20,150 nucleotides of DNA from Peptococcaceae bacterium (GCA_031289815.1 JAITOS010000159.1:1-20150); one strand, 5' to 3'. Shown: positions 8,118 through 15,881, counted from the first letter of the stretch. The notes: generated from the sequence alone by a model not told the origin. Numbers and translations are program-made.

Positions 8118-9333
8118 GTGAAAACTCCCCTTCCGCCTGTATCATTTCATAGATGGCTCTGAAGTCTTTCTCCCCAAAAATGCGGGGTACGGGATAAAGC
8201 GGGTTGGCCTCCGCCAGCGCGTGTTCGATCATTTGGGGGATATCCTCCTCCCGTATGCCTTCGATTTTATCAGGAATCCCGGTAGAAGCGTTCAACAGCC
8301 GAACCGCTTGGATAAATGCTTGCGCCTTATCCTTTCTGGAACTGTCAGGCTGACCGATCTCCGCCGCGTCCGCCAGCTCGGACAGCTGCTTGTCGATAGC
8401 GGCGCCGTAATATTCCAGCACATACGGCAGCAGGACGGCGTTCGCCAGCCCGTGCGGAATCCCGTAAAACCCGCCCAGTGTATGGGAAATGGCGTGAACA
8501 TTGCCGACGTAGGCGCGTGTGAACGCCTTTCCCGCCTCAAAAGCGGCTTGCTGCATATTTTTCCGCGCCGGGATATTCTGCCCGTCCAGACAGGCTGTCT
8601 CCAGATTACCAAATATGAGTTTTACCGCCTCACGGGCAAAAAGGCGCGTGTGCGCGGTATTCGATCTGCCAATATAGGCTTCCACAGCGTGCGTAAGCGC
8701 ATCCATACCGGTTGTGGCGGTGACACGCGGCGGCAAATTCAGGGTCAGCAGGGGATCGAGAACCACGACGCCGGGAATCAGGCAGGGATCATTGATGGCG
8801 TATTTTTCATTCGTCGCGGGATTTCTCACCACGGTTGCCAAAGTCGCTTCACTGCCCGACCCGGACGTCGTCGGCACCGCATATAGAGGCGGGGTATTCT
8901 CCCTGACTTTTAGCAGTCCCTTCATTTCTTCAATGGACTTCTCCGGGCGGGCAACCCGGGCGCAGACCCCTTTCGCACAATCGATAGGCGATCCTCCGCC
9001 AATGGCAACCACACCGGCGCCTTGATTTTGCCGGTACAGGCTGTAGGCGTCTTCGATGTTTTGTATGGTTGGATTTTGCGCGGTGGCGTCATATACTACG
9101 TAACGTATCCGTTCCTTTTCCAATCCGGCCATCAAGCCATCGACCAGCCCCAAAGACAGAATGTCTTTATCGGTCACGATGAGCAATCTGTCTACACCAT
9201 GCTCTTTGATAAGGCGTGGGAGTTCTTGCACGCTGTTTTCTCCTGTCAGCAGTTCCGGAATCCGCCAATGAATGAAATAGGCGAAAACGCGCAGGACGAT
9301 TTGAAATATCCGACCATATATGACGGTAAACAT
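8092..9333 (-). CDS. Iron-containing alcohol dehydrogenase (group III)
   Basis: This is a 413-residue dehydrogenase of the iron-activated family that interconverts primary alcohols and aldehydes with NAD(P)H. The dinucleotide-binding motif GGGSPIDCAKG, the PTTSGSGSEAT segment, and the metal-ligand region are all present; the histidines lie in GMDALTHAVEAY and in ISHTLGGFYGIPHG. Several in-frame starts exist; the ATG at 9333 is preferred because GGGGG lies about eight bases upstream, and it begins MFTVIYGRIF. The N-terminal 25 residues before RIPELLTG are hydrophobic and longer than in many relatives, so peripheral membrane contact is possible. Its 3' end overlaps the aldehyde dehydrogenase start. 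A terminator at 9440-9477 separates it from the upstream tRNA. Confidence 0.92.
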   Translation of the reverse strand: MFTVIYGRIFQIVLRVFAYFIHWRIPELLTGENSVQELPRLIKEHGVDRLLIVTDKDILSLGLVDGLMAGLEKERIRYVVYDATAQNPTIQNIEDAYSLYRQNQGAGVVAIGGGSPIDCAKGVCARVARPEKSIEEMKGLLKVRENTPPLYAVPTTSGSGSEATLATVVRNPATNEKYAINDPCLIPGVVVLDPLLTLNLPPRVTATTGMDALTHAVEAYIGRSNTAHTRLFAREAVKLIFGNLETACLDGQNIPARKNMQQAAFEAGKAFTRAYVGNVHAISHTLGGFYGIPHGLANAVLLPYVLEYYGAAIDKQLSELADAAEIGQPDSSRKDKAQAFIQAVRLLNASTGIPDKIEGIREEDIPQMIEHALAEANPLYPVPRIFGEKDFRAIYEMIQAEGEFSHGSDNGDR

Positions 9334-9439
9334 ATGCATTCCCCCATTAGCAGACGGTCTTGATGGCAAACACATCTGACCTTTTCATTGTATCATATTC
9401 TCCGGCGCATCGCCTTGTGTATTTGCCGGGACAGGCATA

Positions 9440-9477
9440 GAGAAAAGCCCTTTTTACAAAAAAACAGGGCTTTTCTC
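9440..9477 (-). terminator. Intrinsic terminator downstream of tRNA-Arg
   Basis: A perfect 11-bp inverted repeat, GAGAAAAGCCC (9440-9450) with GGGCTTTTCTC (9467-9477), encloses a 16-base AT-rich loop. The pyrimidine-rich 3' arm on the minus strand serves as the U-rich part. It lies between the tRNA and the alcohol dehydrogenase on the same strand. Confidence 0.7.
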
Positions 9478-9550
9478 AGTAATCTCTGGAAATCTCTTGA
9501 AACAAAGGATTCATCGCTTTGAAACGGTAACAAACCCGTTTGTTTTTCTA

Positions 9551-9626
9551 TGGTGCGCCCGGCAGGATTTGAACCTGCGACCTCCGGCCTCGGAAACCGT
9601 CACTCTATCCCCTGAGCTACGAGCGC
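9551..9626 (-). tRNA. tRNA-Arg (anticodon CCG)
   Basis: The minus strand folds as a complete 76-base tRNA with an encoded 3' CCA. The acceptor stem GCGCTCG pairs with CGGGCGC (one G-U). The D arm is GCTC...GAGT, and the T arm carries GGTTCAAATCC. The anticodon loop is TTCCGAG, with U at 33 and A at 37, so the anticodon is CCG and it reads the arginine codon CGG. The 27-43 pair is an A-G mismatch, a small irregularity. It is a single tRNA gene with its own promoter and terminator. Confidence 0.95.
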
Positions 9627-9645
9627 ATACGCAACACACTCTTGT

Positions 9646-9674
9646 AGTCTAACGAAATAAAAAACAGTTGTCAA
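9646..9674 (-). promoter_or_regulatory. Housekeeping promoter for tRNA-Arg
   Basis: On the minus strand a perfect -35 TTGACA (9674-9669) is followed by exactly 17 bases and a -10 TAGACT (9651-9646). The tRNA 5' end begins 20 bases later. This is one of the best sigma-A-type promoters in the window. Confidence 0.85.
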
Positions 9675-9712
9675 GGGCCTTCTGCCGCAGGACTTTAAAA
9701 TCCCCTGAATAT

Positions 9713-9741
9713 TTTACAATGACTTCCGCCTGTGTTATATT
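9713..9741 (+). promoter_or_regulatory. Housekeeping promoter for the secondary-alcohol dehydrogenase
   Basis: TTTACA (9713-9718), a 17-base spacer and TATATT (9736-9741) form a strong sigma-A-type promoter. The start codon at 9793 follows with about 45 bases of leader. It is divergent from the tRNA promoter, about 40 bases away. Confidence 0.75.
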
Positions 9742-9792
9742 TTACTTAGAACCGTTATGATATTTTATGAGACGAAAGGGGTTATTAGCCAT

Positions 9793-10848
9793 ATGAAGGG
9801 TTTCGCAATGTTAAAAATCAATAGCGTGGGTTGGATCGAAAAAGACAAACCCAAAGCCGGACCATTGGACGCAATCGTTCGCCCTATCGCGCTCTCACCG
9901 TGTACTTCCGACATTCACACCGTTTGGGAAGGCGCTATTGGCGAAAGGATCAACCTGATTCTTGGTCATGAAGCCGTAGGCGAAGTGGTCGAAGTGGGCA
10001 ATCTGGTAAAAGACTTCAAACCCGGCGATAAAGTTATTGTTCCCGCCATCACTCCGGATTGGGGCGCTGTTGAATCTCAGGCAGGATTCGGTCAGCATTC
10101 CGGCGGGATGCTGGCAGGCTGGAAATTTTCTAACTTTAAAGACGGCGTGTTTGGTGAATTTTTTCATGTAAACGAAGCGGACGCTAATTTAGCCTTGCTG
10201 CCCAAAAACGTCAAAGCCGAGGACGCGGTCATGCTTTCCGACATGGTTCCCACCGGTTTTCATGGGGTAGATATGGCCGAAGTCGCTTTTGGCGATACCG
10301 TCGCCGTTGTCGGCATCGGACCGGTCGGACTGATGGCGGTAGCCGGTTCCAATCTGCGCGGCGCCGGTCGTATATTCGCGATAGGCTCACGCCCTAACTG
10401 CGCCGACGTCGCCAGAAAATACGGCGCTACCGATATCATCAACTACAAGGACGGCGACATTGCCCAACAGATCCTGGAAGCCACCAATAAAAAGGGCGTG
10501 GACAAAGTGATCATCGCGGGCGGTGATCTGGATACCTTTGCCCAAGCCGTTACCATCACTAAACCAGGAGGCACGATCAGCAATATCAACTATCTGGGTT
10601 CCGGCGAATACATCAAAATTCCGCGCCTTGAATGGGGCCTGGGTATGGGTCACAAGAAAATCATCGGCGGCTTAACGCCCGGCGGCAGAATGAAAATGGA
10701 AAAACTCGTCTCGCTGATCGCGCATGGAAAGTTAGACGTCAGCTTGCTCTTGACGCATAAGTTTGACGGCTTTGAAAATATTGAGCCCGCCTTGCTGCTC
10801 ATGAAAGATAAGCCGAGAGATCTCATCAAACCCGTCGTCCGGATATAA
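9793..10848 (+). CDS. adh: NADP-dependent zinc secondary-alcohol (isopropanol) dehydrogenase
   Basis: The 351-residue product matches the Thermoanaerobacter brockii/Clostridium beijerinckii secondary-alcohol dehydrogenases, which reduce ketones such as acetone with NADPH. In the same numbering as those enzymes the catalytic zinc ligands are present: Cys37, His59 and Asp150, plus Glu60. The Rossmann motif GIGPVG starts near residue 174, and Gly198-Ser199-Arg200, which select NADP over NAD in that family, are conserved. The ATG at 9793 gives MKGFAML as in relatives, with AAAGGGG upstream; the in-frame ATG at 9757 adds a leader the family lacks. The gene is monocistronic, with a strong promoter and a hairpin terminator. 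The physiological substrate is inferred from family. Confidence 0.95.
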   Translation: MKGFAMLKINSVGWIEKDKPKAGPLDAIVRPIALSPCTSDIHTVWEGAIGERINLILGHEAVGEVVEVGNLVKDFKPGDKVIVPAITPDWGAVESQAGFGQHSGGMLAGWKFSNFKDGVFGEFFHVNEADANLALLPKNVKAEDAVMLSDMVPTGFHGVDMAEVAFGDTVAVVGIGPVGLMAVAGSNLRGAGRIFAIGSRPNCADVARKYGATDIINYKDGDIAQQILEATNKKGVDKVIIAGGDLDTFAQAVTITKPGGTISNINYLGSGEYIKIPRLEWGLGMGHKKIIGGLTPGGRMKMEKLVSLIAHGKLDVSLLLTHKFDGFENIEPALLLMKDKPRDLIKPVVRI

Positions 10849-10875
10849 ACGATCTCCCTTCTTCCTCCCTCGTGA

Positions 10876-10918
10876 CAAGAGCCGGCAATCATCTTTGGCT
10901 ATAATCCGCCGGCTCTTG
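10876..10918. terminator. Bidirectional hairpin terminator between adh and tmk
   Basis: A perfect 11-bp inverted repeat, CAAGAGCCGGC (10876-10886) with GCCGGCTCTTG (10908-10918), lies between the two convergent genes. A short T run (TTT) follows on the plus strand, and AAACAAG on that strand's complement offers little U tract, so it is better for adh than for tmk. Confidence 0.7.
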
Positions 10919-10934
10919 TTTGCGTGCGGTTTCC

Positions 10935-11618
10935 TTACGTTAACAGTGTGACCGCTGTCTGATAGATTTCTTCATGGATCTCGTCAATGCTCCTGACGTT
11001 TTCAGCGCGAACGCAGCCGATCTTATGCCAATGGTATCGCTGCGCCAATTCTAACGCGCTTTCATAGCATTGCCGCAAATATTCCGGATCTTGTTCATGG
11101 ATATCTACTACATCGCCACTCCGGCTCTCGATTCTCCTTCGCTCTTCCATCAAGCGCCAACTAAATTCCGGCGGCATATCCAGGAACAGCACGATATCCG
11201 GGCGTGGCAGTCCAAAAATATTAAATTCAAAGTCTTCCAACCACTGCAAATACGCCGTTCTTTGCTCCTGATCCGTGATCTTCGCGGCCTGGTGAACCAT
11301 ATTTGAGGTCGTATAGCGGTCGGCGATGAGAATGCCGCCCGTCAGATAATACTCTTCCCATTCCGTTTTATAAGAAGCATAGCGATCTACCGTGAAGAAG
11401 GTGGAAGCGGCGTAAGGATTGATCTGCTCCGGATCCTTGCCAAAATCTCCCCGCAAATACATTTTGATCAGAGAAGACGCCTGACTTGCATAGTTGGGAA
11501 ATTCTATCTTTCTCACCGGATAACCGCCGTCAAGCAAGCGGCGAAATAATTTATCCGCTTGGGTGGCTTTCCCGCTGGCGTCTCCAGCTTCAAACACGAT
11601 CAATTTTCCTCTCCCCAT
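10935..11618 (-). CDS. tmk: Thymidylate kinase (dTMP kinase)
   Basis: This is a 227-residue P-loop kinase that phosphorylates dTMP to dTDP for DNA synthesis. It begins MGRGKLIVFEAGDASGKATQ: the P-loop is at residues 12-19. The DR motif is in ADRYTTSNMVHQA, and a LID-like arginine-rich segment EERRRIESRSGD follows. The P-loop reads GDASGKAT, with alanine where most dTMP kinases have Ser/Thr after the invariant Lys. The start at 11618 is chosen because GGAG lies five bases upstream and because the family begins here; the in-frame extension to 11705 runs through a terminator. No clear promoter was seen in the 50 bases after that terminator. A related deoxynucleoside monophosphate kinase is the main alternative. 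Confidence 0.88.
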   Translation of the reverse strand: MGRGKLIVFEAGDASGKATQADKLFRRLLDGGYPVRKIEFPNYASQASSLIKMYLRGDFGKDPEQINPYAASTFFTVDRYASYKTEWEEYYLTGGILIADRYTTSNMVHQAAKITDQEQRTAYLQWLEDFEFNIFGLPRPDIVLFLDMPPEFSWRLMEERRRIESRSGDVVDIHEQDPEYLRQCYESALELAQRYHWHKIGCVRAENVRSIDEIHEEIYQTAVTLLT

Positions 11619-11669
11619 ACCTTCTCCGCCTTCCGTCTGACGCTCATCGCCGCGATCCCGCCGACGCGT

Positions 11670-11709
11670 AAAAAAACGGCTGCCCAACGAAGCTGTTGAC
11701 GGCAACCGT
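11670..11709 (-). terminator. Rho-independent terminator after the 39-residue gene
   Basis: On the minus strand ACGGTTGCC (11709-11701) pairs with GGCAGCCGT (11684-11676), giving a nine-pair stem with one G-U, followed by a run of seven T. This is the clearest intrinsic terminator in the window. It lies 20 bases past the small gene's stop. Confidence 0.88.
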
Positions 11710-11728
11710 CTTTAACCACAGGTTATTC

Positions 11729-11848
11729 CTACATCGCAATCTTCTGGACCATCATATGATCCCCCGATAATTCTAAAAGTTCATCCTGTCCATGAATAAA
11801 GCAGCAGTTGACGTCTTCGCCTTCAATCCAAGTGATTAAGAACATCAT
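11729..11848 (-). CDS. Small protein of 39 residues, unrecognised
   Basis: I do not recognise this gene. The 39-residue product starts MMFLITWIEGEDVNCCFIHG and is acidic in the middle, with a Cys-Cys pair and the tail HMMVQKIAM; it has no signal peptide or membrane segment. The support is from gene structure: an AAGGAGTG ribosome site (11853-11860) four to five bases before the first ATG, a promoter with 17-base spacing upstream, and a strong terminator just after the stop. A second ATG follows immediately at 11845. It is followed by tmk and preceded, on the same strand, by the M23 peptidase gene. It forms a separate short transcript of about 170-200 bases. Confidence 0.72.
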   Translation of the reverse strand: MMFLITWIEGEDVNCCFIHGQDELLELSGDHMMVQKIAM

Positions 11849-11876
11849 AAATCACTCCTTCATGTATCCTGTATAC

Positions 11877-11905
11877 ATAATACTATATGCGACACATGAA
11901 TTCAA
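11877..11905 (-). promoter_or_regulatory. Housekeeping promoter for the 39-residue gene
   Basis: On the minus strand TTGAAT (11905-11900), a 17-base spacer and TATTAT (11882-11877) precede the small gene. The expected transcript start lies about 20 bases before its start codon. Confidence 0.68.
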
Positions 11906-11945
11906 GTCATTTTTGGCGGCGCGGATCAATTTTGAGTCTTTCGTC

Positions 11946-13682
11946 CTACCGCATATAATTCAACGGATTCACGGTCTCGCCATTGATGATAATCTCAAAA
12001 TGAAGATGTGAGCCGGTAGAATTCCCCGTCGATCCCACTAAAGCAATCGTTTCCCCCTTATTCACCGTCTGGCCAGCCGAAACCAGCAGCTTAGAGGCGT
12101 GCGCATATCTTGTCGCCACCCCGTTGCCGTGATCAATCAGAATCGAATAGCCATAGGTTCCGTTCCATCCGGCGGAGACTACCACGCCTCCGGCAGCGGC
12201 AGTAAAGGGATCGCCGGTATCGCCGTCAATATCAATCCCCGTATGGAAATCTCCTACCCGGTAGCCATAATACGAAGTAAAACGTCCTTGCAACGGCCAG
12301 GATAAGCCGGAAACGCTTCCCGATCCACGGGACGTCGCCACGGTTCCCGTGCTTGCCGCCCTCGCCGGCCCTTTGGCAATGATTTGATCCTTGGTCGCCT
12401 GCGTAACGGTTTCCGCTACAATCGTCTTTGTCTTATCCTGGCCATTCTCCTGCTCATAGGCATAAGTGACCAATTTATTGCCGTCCAGCCCTTCCTGCTG
12501 AACGACGGTGACGCCGCTCCCCAGAGAAGAATCCGACGTAAACACGACGTCAAACGGGATCGTTTCATTCTCCTTGTAAACGCCTTTTACCACCACCAGA
12601 ATATACGGCTCGACGGCCACTAAATTAATCTTTTGTCCGACCTGTAAGTGTGAATCCTCGGTATTCCCCGGATTTGCTTCCAGCACTTCCTTCGTTTTCA
12701 TGTCATTTTTCCTGGCAATCAGCCACCAGGAGTCGTCTTCCTGAACCGTGTAGACGTCCGCCGTTTTTCTGCCGTCCAGCAGCATTTGCAGCGCGTCCTC
12801 CGGCGTCTTTACTTCTTCCGGTCGCACTTCCGCCGCCGCCGCTTGCACGTTTTCTTTAAAATAGACCGTTTCCACAACATTGCTCTCGCTGGGATGCACA
12901 TAATAATTTTTGTATTCTTCCAATACCCGATCCGCTTCATCAACACCAGCCAAAGCCAGCAAGCGCTCGTCGTCCAGCTTGATTTCCGCTCCGTCAACAT
13001 AAATATCCAGTACCTTGGCTAAGTCGTCCTCGCTTAGCCGTTTCTTCTCTAGCAGGACGCCTTTTTTGATCCTGATTTCCTCAAATTCCACCTTGTCACG
13101 CGTTTTGGCGGTCAGCCCCGCTAACTGCCCTTTTTCTTGCAGTACGGTCTCCAGCATACTCTCCGCCTGCCCTAATGCGTCGGTCAGACCGATCTCCTGC
13201 CCATTGACCGATACGACCGTCACATTGGCCGTTGTATTAAAATACAAGATCCCGGTCAAACTGAAAAAGACGGCAATAATTCCGGTCATCACCACCTGCG
13301 GCGACTTCCAGGGAATATTTTTCACATAGTCTTTTACCTTTATATCGTTTATAATCTTTACATACCCTTTTATTTTCGCACAGCTTTTAAATTGTACAAG
13401 TCCTTTTAATTTGGCCGTCCATCCGAACGGCACAGACGGATTCAGCTTTTTTTGCTTTATCTTGCCTCTGAATTCTATTGTAAATCCTTTAATTTTTTCA
13501 AATTGCGGCGTGTTCCCTGGTTTTTTGAGTTTCTCGAAGAATAGCCCTAGCTTCTCCAACGGCATATGTAGTTTTAAGTTTTTTTGTTTTATCTTATTTA
13601 TAAACCCCAGGTTCAATTTTTTACCTTGCAGCGTACTCACTGATTTTTTAAACTTCGTAAAAATCAGTCTGAACTTTTCCAT
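11946..13682 (-). CDS. Membrane-anchored LysM-G5-M23 peptidoglycan endopeptidase
   Basis: The 578-residue product is likely a cell-wall hydrolase held at the membrane. In order: a lysine-rich cytoplasmic segment of about 128 residues; one membrane helix at about 129-148; an outer stretch of about 180 residues with no recognised domain; a LysM domain (YTVQEDDSWWLIARKNDM...); a G5 domain; and a C-terminal M23 (lysostaphin-type) zinc peptidase. The M23 motifs HTGID and HLHFE, plus a histidine in YAHAS, supply the expected metal and catalytic residues. The start at 13682 has GAGGG six bases upstream. An in-frame ATG at 13718 lies inside the -10 box, so the transcript should not encode it. M23/LysM/G5 proteins act in wall growth, division or spore-coat processes; which applies here is unknown. 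Confidence 0.9.
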   Translation of the reverse strand: MEKFRLIFTKFKKSVSTLQGKKLNLGFINKIKQKNLKLHMPLEKLGLFFEKLKKPGNTPQFEKIKGFTIEFRGKIKQKKLNPSVPFGWTAKLKGLVQFKSCAKIKGYVKIINDIKVKDYVKNIPWKSPQVVMTGIIAVFFSLTGILYFNTTANVTVVSVNGQEIGLTDALGQAESMLETVLQEKGQLAGLTAKTRDKVEFEEIRIKKGVLLEKKRLSEDDLAKVLDIYVDGAEIKLDDERLLALAGVDEADRVLEEYKNYYVHPSESNVVETVYFKENVQAAAAEVRPEEVKTPEDALQMLLDGRKTADVYTVQEDDSWWLIARKNDMKTKEVLEANPGNTEDSHLQVGQKINLVAVEPYILVVVKGVYKENETIPFDVVFTSDSSLGSGVTVVQQEGLDGNKLVTYAYEQENGQDKTKTIVAETVTQATKDQIIAKGPARAASTGTVATSRGSGSVSGLSWPLQGRFTSYYGYRVGDFHTGIDIDGDTGDPFTAAAGGVVVSAGWNGTYGYSILIDHGNGVATRYAHASKLLVSAGQTVNKGETIALVGSTGNSTGSHLHFEIIINGETVNPLNYMR

Positions 13683-13716
13683 GTTTACCCTCTTCCCAAC
13701 ATTCGATATTTTTCTC

Positions 13717-13745
13717 ATTATAACATTGATGGGCGCAAATATAAA
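13717..13745 (-). promoter_or_regulatory. Extended -10 promoter for the M23 peptidase gene
   Basis: On the minus strand TTTATA (13745-13740), a 17-base spacer and TATAAT (13722-13717) with the extended TGT motif immediately before it. The predicted transcript starts just downstream of 13717, which settles the start codon as 13682. Confidence 0.72.
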
Positions 13746-13859
13746 CCCTATTTTTTTACCCCTTTGTCCCAGGGAATCGTCATCCTATTCTAATTATTTT
13801 GCCAATCATCCTTTGATCCTGTCTCCGCCGCTAAATAAATTTAAGAAAGTTGGGAACGC

Positions 13860-14030
13860 ATGAATATGAACCGGTTAGTCCAACGGATTAATGAACTCAC
13901 GCAAAAACAGAAAGACCATGCATTGAAGGACTGGGAAAAGGCTGAGCAAGAAGCCCTTCGCCAGGAATATCTGCACCTGATCCGCCAGCAATTCAGGAAT
14001 ACGCTGGAACAGGCGAAACCTTCTGGTTGA
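13860..14030 (+). CDS. UPF0291/DUF896 (YnzC-like) small protein
   Basis: The 56-residue product resembles the DUF896/UPF0291 family of small helical cytoplasmic proteins (Bacillus YnzC): it has the conserved RINELTQKQKD segment at about residues 9-19 and the E.ALRQEYL..IRQQFRNTLE segment at about 31-50. The family has no settled biochemical role; in Bacillus ynzC lies in the SOS-linked yneA operon. The C-terminus is shorter than usual. The ATG at 13860 has a weak ribosome site (GGGAACGC). A -35-like TTGATC and a -10-like TAAATT, 17 bases apart, lie upstream near 13813-13841. It is divergent from the M23 gene and convergent with pyk. Confidence 0.75.
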   Translation: MNMNRLVQRINELTQKQKDHALKDWEKAEQEALRQEYLHLIRQQFRNTLEQAKPSG

Positions 14031-14047
14031 GAAAACCTTTATGAACA

Positions 14048-14093
14048 CACATAGAACCGGGCTCCTTGATTGAGGAAGCCCAGGCTTTATGTG
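14048..14093. terminator. Hairpin between UPF0291 gene and pyk, likely terminator
   Basis: The outer arms CACATA (14048-14053) and TATGTG (14088-14093) enclose inner arms GGGCT (14059-14063) and AGCCC (14077-14081) with further pairing CCT/AGG inside. There is no long T run on either side, so termination strength is uncertain. It lies between two convergent genes. Confidence 0.5.
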
Positions 14094-14138
14094 CGCTTTC
14101 GCTGAACACCCTTAAATTTTCATCCTGACCAGCTTTCC

Positions 14139-15866
14139 CTACAAAATATTGATCTGGCCTTCATAGATTACGCCGGATAAAGCGTCCACCGTGATCACCT
14201 CGCCGTCTTGAATGGTATTCAAGGCGTTGCGCGCGCCGATCACCGCCGGTATGCCAAATTGCAGGGCGACAACCGCCGCGTGCGAGGTCAAACCGCCCTC
14301 CTGCACCACGATGGCGCCCGCTTTTTGCATGATCGGCACCGCGTTCGCGTCCGTTGTGTCGGCCACAAGGATATCGCCGGCGGAATAGTTTTGAAAATTT
14401 GACAGATGGCGGGCTACGCCGCTATAAGATTTTCGTCCGATCCCCATTCCTTTGGCGAGCATTTTGCCCACGATCTGGACTTTGATGAGATTTGTCGTTC
14501 CCGTTTGCCCGACCGGAACCCCCGCCGTAATGACCACGACGTCCCCGGTCTTCACGAAGCCATGAGTCAACGCCGCATCCACAGAGATGGACAGCATTTG
14601 GTCCGTTTCCGTTATTTCGGCCACCACGACGGAATAAACGCCCCATTGCAGACTGAGGCTTCGGGCAGTCTTGGCGTAAGGCGTCGCCGCTACGATATAA
14701 GCCTTCGGCCGGTATTTGGAAATCAATCTCGCCGTTAAGCCGCTTTGCGTCGGCGTGATAACGGCCGCCGCGTCCAGATCTTTGGCAATCGCGGAACTGG
14801 CGTGGCCAATGGCTTCCGCCATATTTTTATACGCATAAGGCTCCGTCTTTGTTTCCCAAAACTGCGATTCTATTTTGCGTGCGATCTTATCCATCATCTG
14901 TACGGCTTCAACCGGGAATTGCCCGGACGCGGTTTCTCCTGAGAGCATAATCGCGTCGGTACCGTCCAAAATCGCATTGGCGACGTCGCTGGCTTCCGCC
15001 CGGGTCGGCCGCGGCTGCCGGATCATAGAATCCAGCATCTGCGTCGCTACGATCACCGGTTTTCCATAAAGATTGCACAGTTCAATCATTTTCTTCTGGC
15101 AGACCGGCACATCTTCCACCGGCACTTCCACTCCTAAATCGCCGCGGGCCACCATAAGACCGTCCGCGACTTGCAGGATGGCTTCGAGATTGTCTACGCC
15201 CTCCTGATTTTCTATTTTGGCGATGATTTGGATAGCGGCTTTCTCTCTCTCCACGATCCGCCGAACCGCCAGAATATCTTCCGCCTTGCGCGTAAAGGAG
15301 GCGGCGATATAGTCAATCCCTTCCCGGATTCCAAAAAGAATATCCGCTTCATCTTTCGCCGTTACCGCCGGAAGGTTGATTTTAACACCCGGTACATTGA
15401 TCCCTTTTTTGGATTGCAAAAGACCGCCGTTTTTCACCACCGTGGTAATCTTCTGTTCGGCGACGCCGGTCACTTCCAGATCAATTAAGCCGTCGTCAAT
15501 GAGGATATGTCCTCCCGGTTCGACTTCCTTCCATAAATCAGCATAACTGATTCCCACTCTGGCAGGCGACCCCAGTTCTTCACTGGTATCCAGCGTGAAC
15601 TCCGCGCCGTTTTCGAGGATCACGCCGTCCACGGGCGTCTGACCGCTACGAATTTCCGGGCCTTTGGTGTCCAAGAGGATTCCCAGATGTTTTTTTAAAG
15701 CGTTTGCTTCCTGCCGTAGTACTTTAATACGAGCGCCATGTTCCTCATGGGTTCCATGAGAGAAATTCAGACGGGCGACGTCCATACCGGCCTGTAGCAG
15801 CTGCTGAACCTTTTCATTCGTTTCGCTTGCCGGACCAATCGTACAAACGATCTTTGTTCTTCTCAT
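14139..15866 (-). CDS. pyk: Pyruvate kinase with C-terminal PEP-utiliser domain
   Basis: This cytoplasmic glycolytic enzyme converts phosphoenolpyruvate and ADP to pyruvate and ATP. The 575-residue length matches the long form found in Geobacillus and other Bacillota. The N-terminal RRTKIVCTIGPAS, the catalytic segment IIAKIENQEGVDNL, and the VARGDLGVE and MLSGETASG motifs are all present. The last hundred residues form the extra domain related to PEP synthase/PTS enzyme I phosphohistidine domains, with GGLTSHAAVVALQFGIPAV. The ATG at 15866 has GGAGGAAAG upstream. It follows gap by 15 bases, so the two form one unit from the promoter upstream of gap. Confidence 0.97.
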   Translation of the reverse strand: MRRTKIVCTIGPASETNEKVQQLLQAGMDVARLNFSHGTHEEHGARIKVLRQEANALKKHLGILLDTKGPEIRSGQTPVDGVILENGAEFTLDTSEELGSPARVGISYADLWKEVEPGGHILIDDGLIDLEVTGVAEQKITTVVKNGGLLQSKKGINVPGVKINLPAVTAKDEADILFGIREGIDYIAASFTRKAEDILAVRRIVEREKAAIQIIAKIENQEGVDNLEAILQVADGLMVARGDLGVEVPVEDVPVCQKKMIELCNLYGKPVIVATQMLDSMIRQPRPTRAEASDVANAILDGTDAIMLSGETASGQFPVEAVQMMDKIARKIESQFWETKTEPYAYKNMAEAIGHASSAIAKDLDAAAVITPTQSGLTARLISKYRPKAYIVAATPYAKTARSLSLQWGVYSVVVAEITETDQMLSISVDAALTHGFVKTGDVVVITAGVPVGQTGTTNLIKVQIVGKMLAKGMGIGRKSYSGVARHLSNFQNYSAGDILVADTTDANAVPIMQKAGAIVVQEGGLTSHAAVVALQFGIPAVIGARNALNTIQDGEVITVDALSGVIYEGQINIL

Positions 15867-15881
15867 ATACTTTCCTCCGAT

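Noticed and set aside
8221..8886. Plus-strand open frame of 221 codons
   Set aside because: It is antisense to the iron alcohol dehydrogenase and has no ribosome site or recognisable motif.
9512..9545. Weak hairpin AAACGG/CCGTTT followed by T run on the plus strand
   Set aside because: No plus-strand gene ends there, and the stem is only six pairs; the minus-strand tRNA is better served by the 9440-9477 hairpin.
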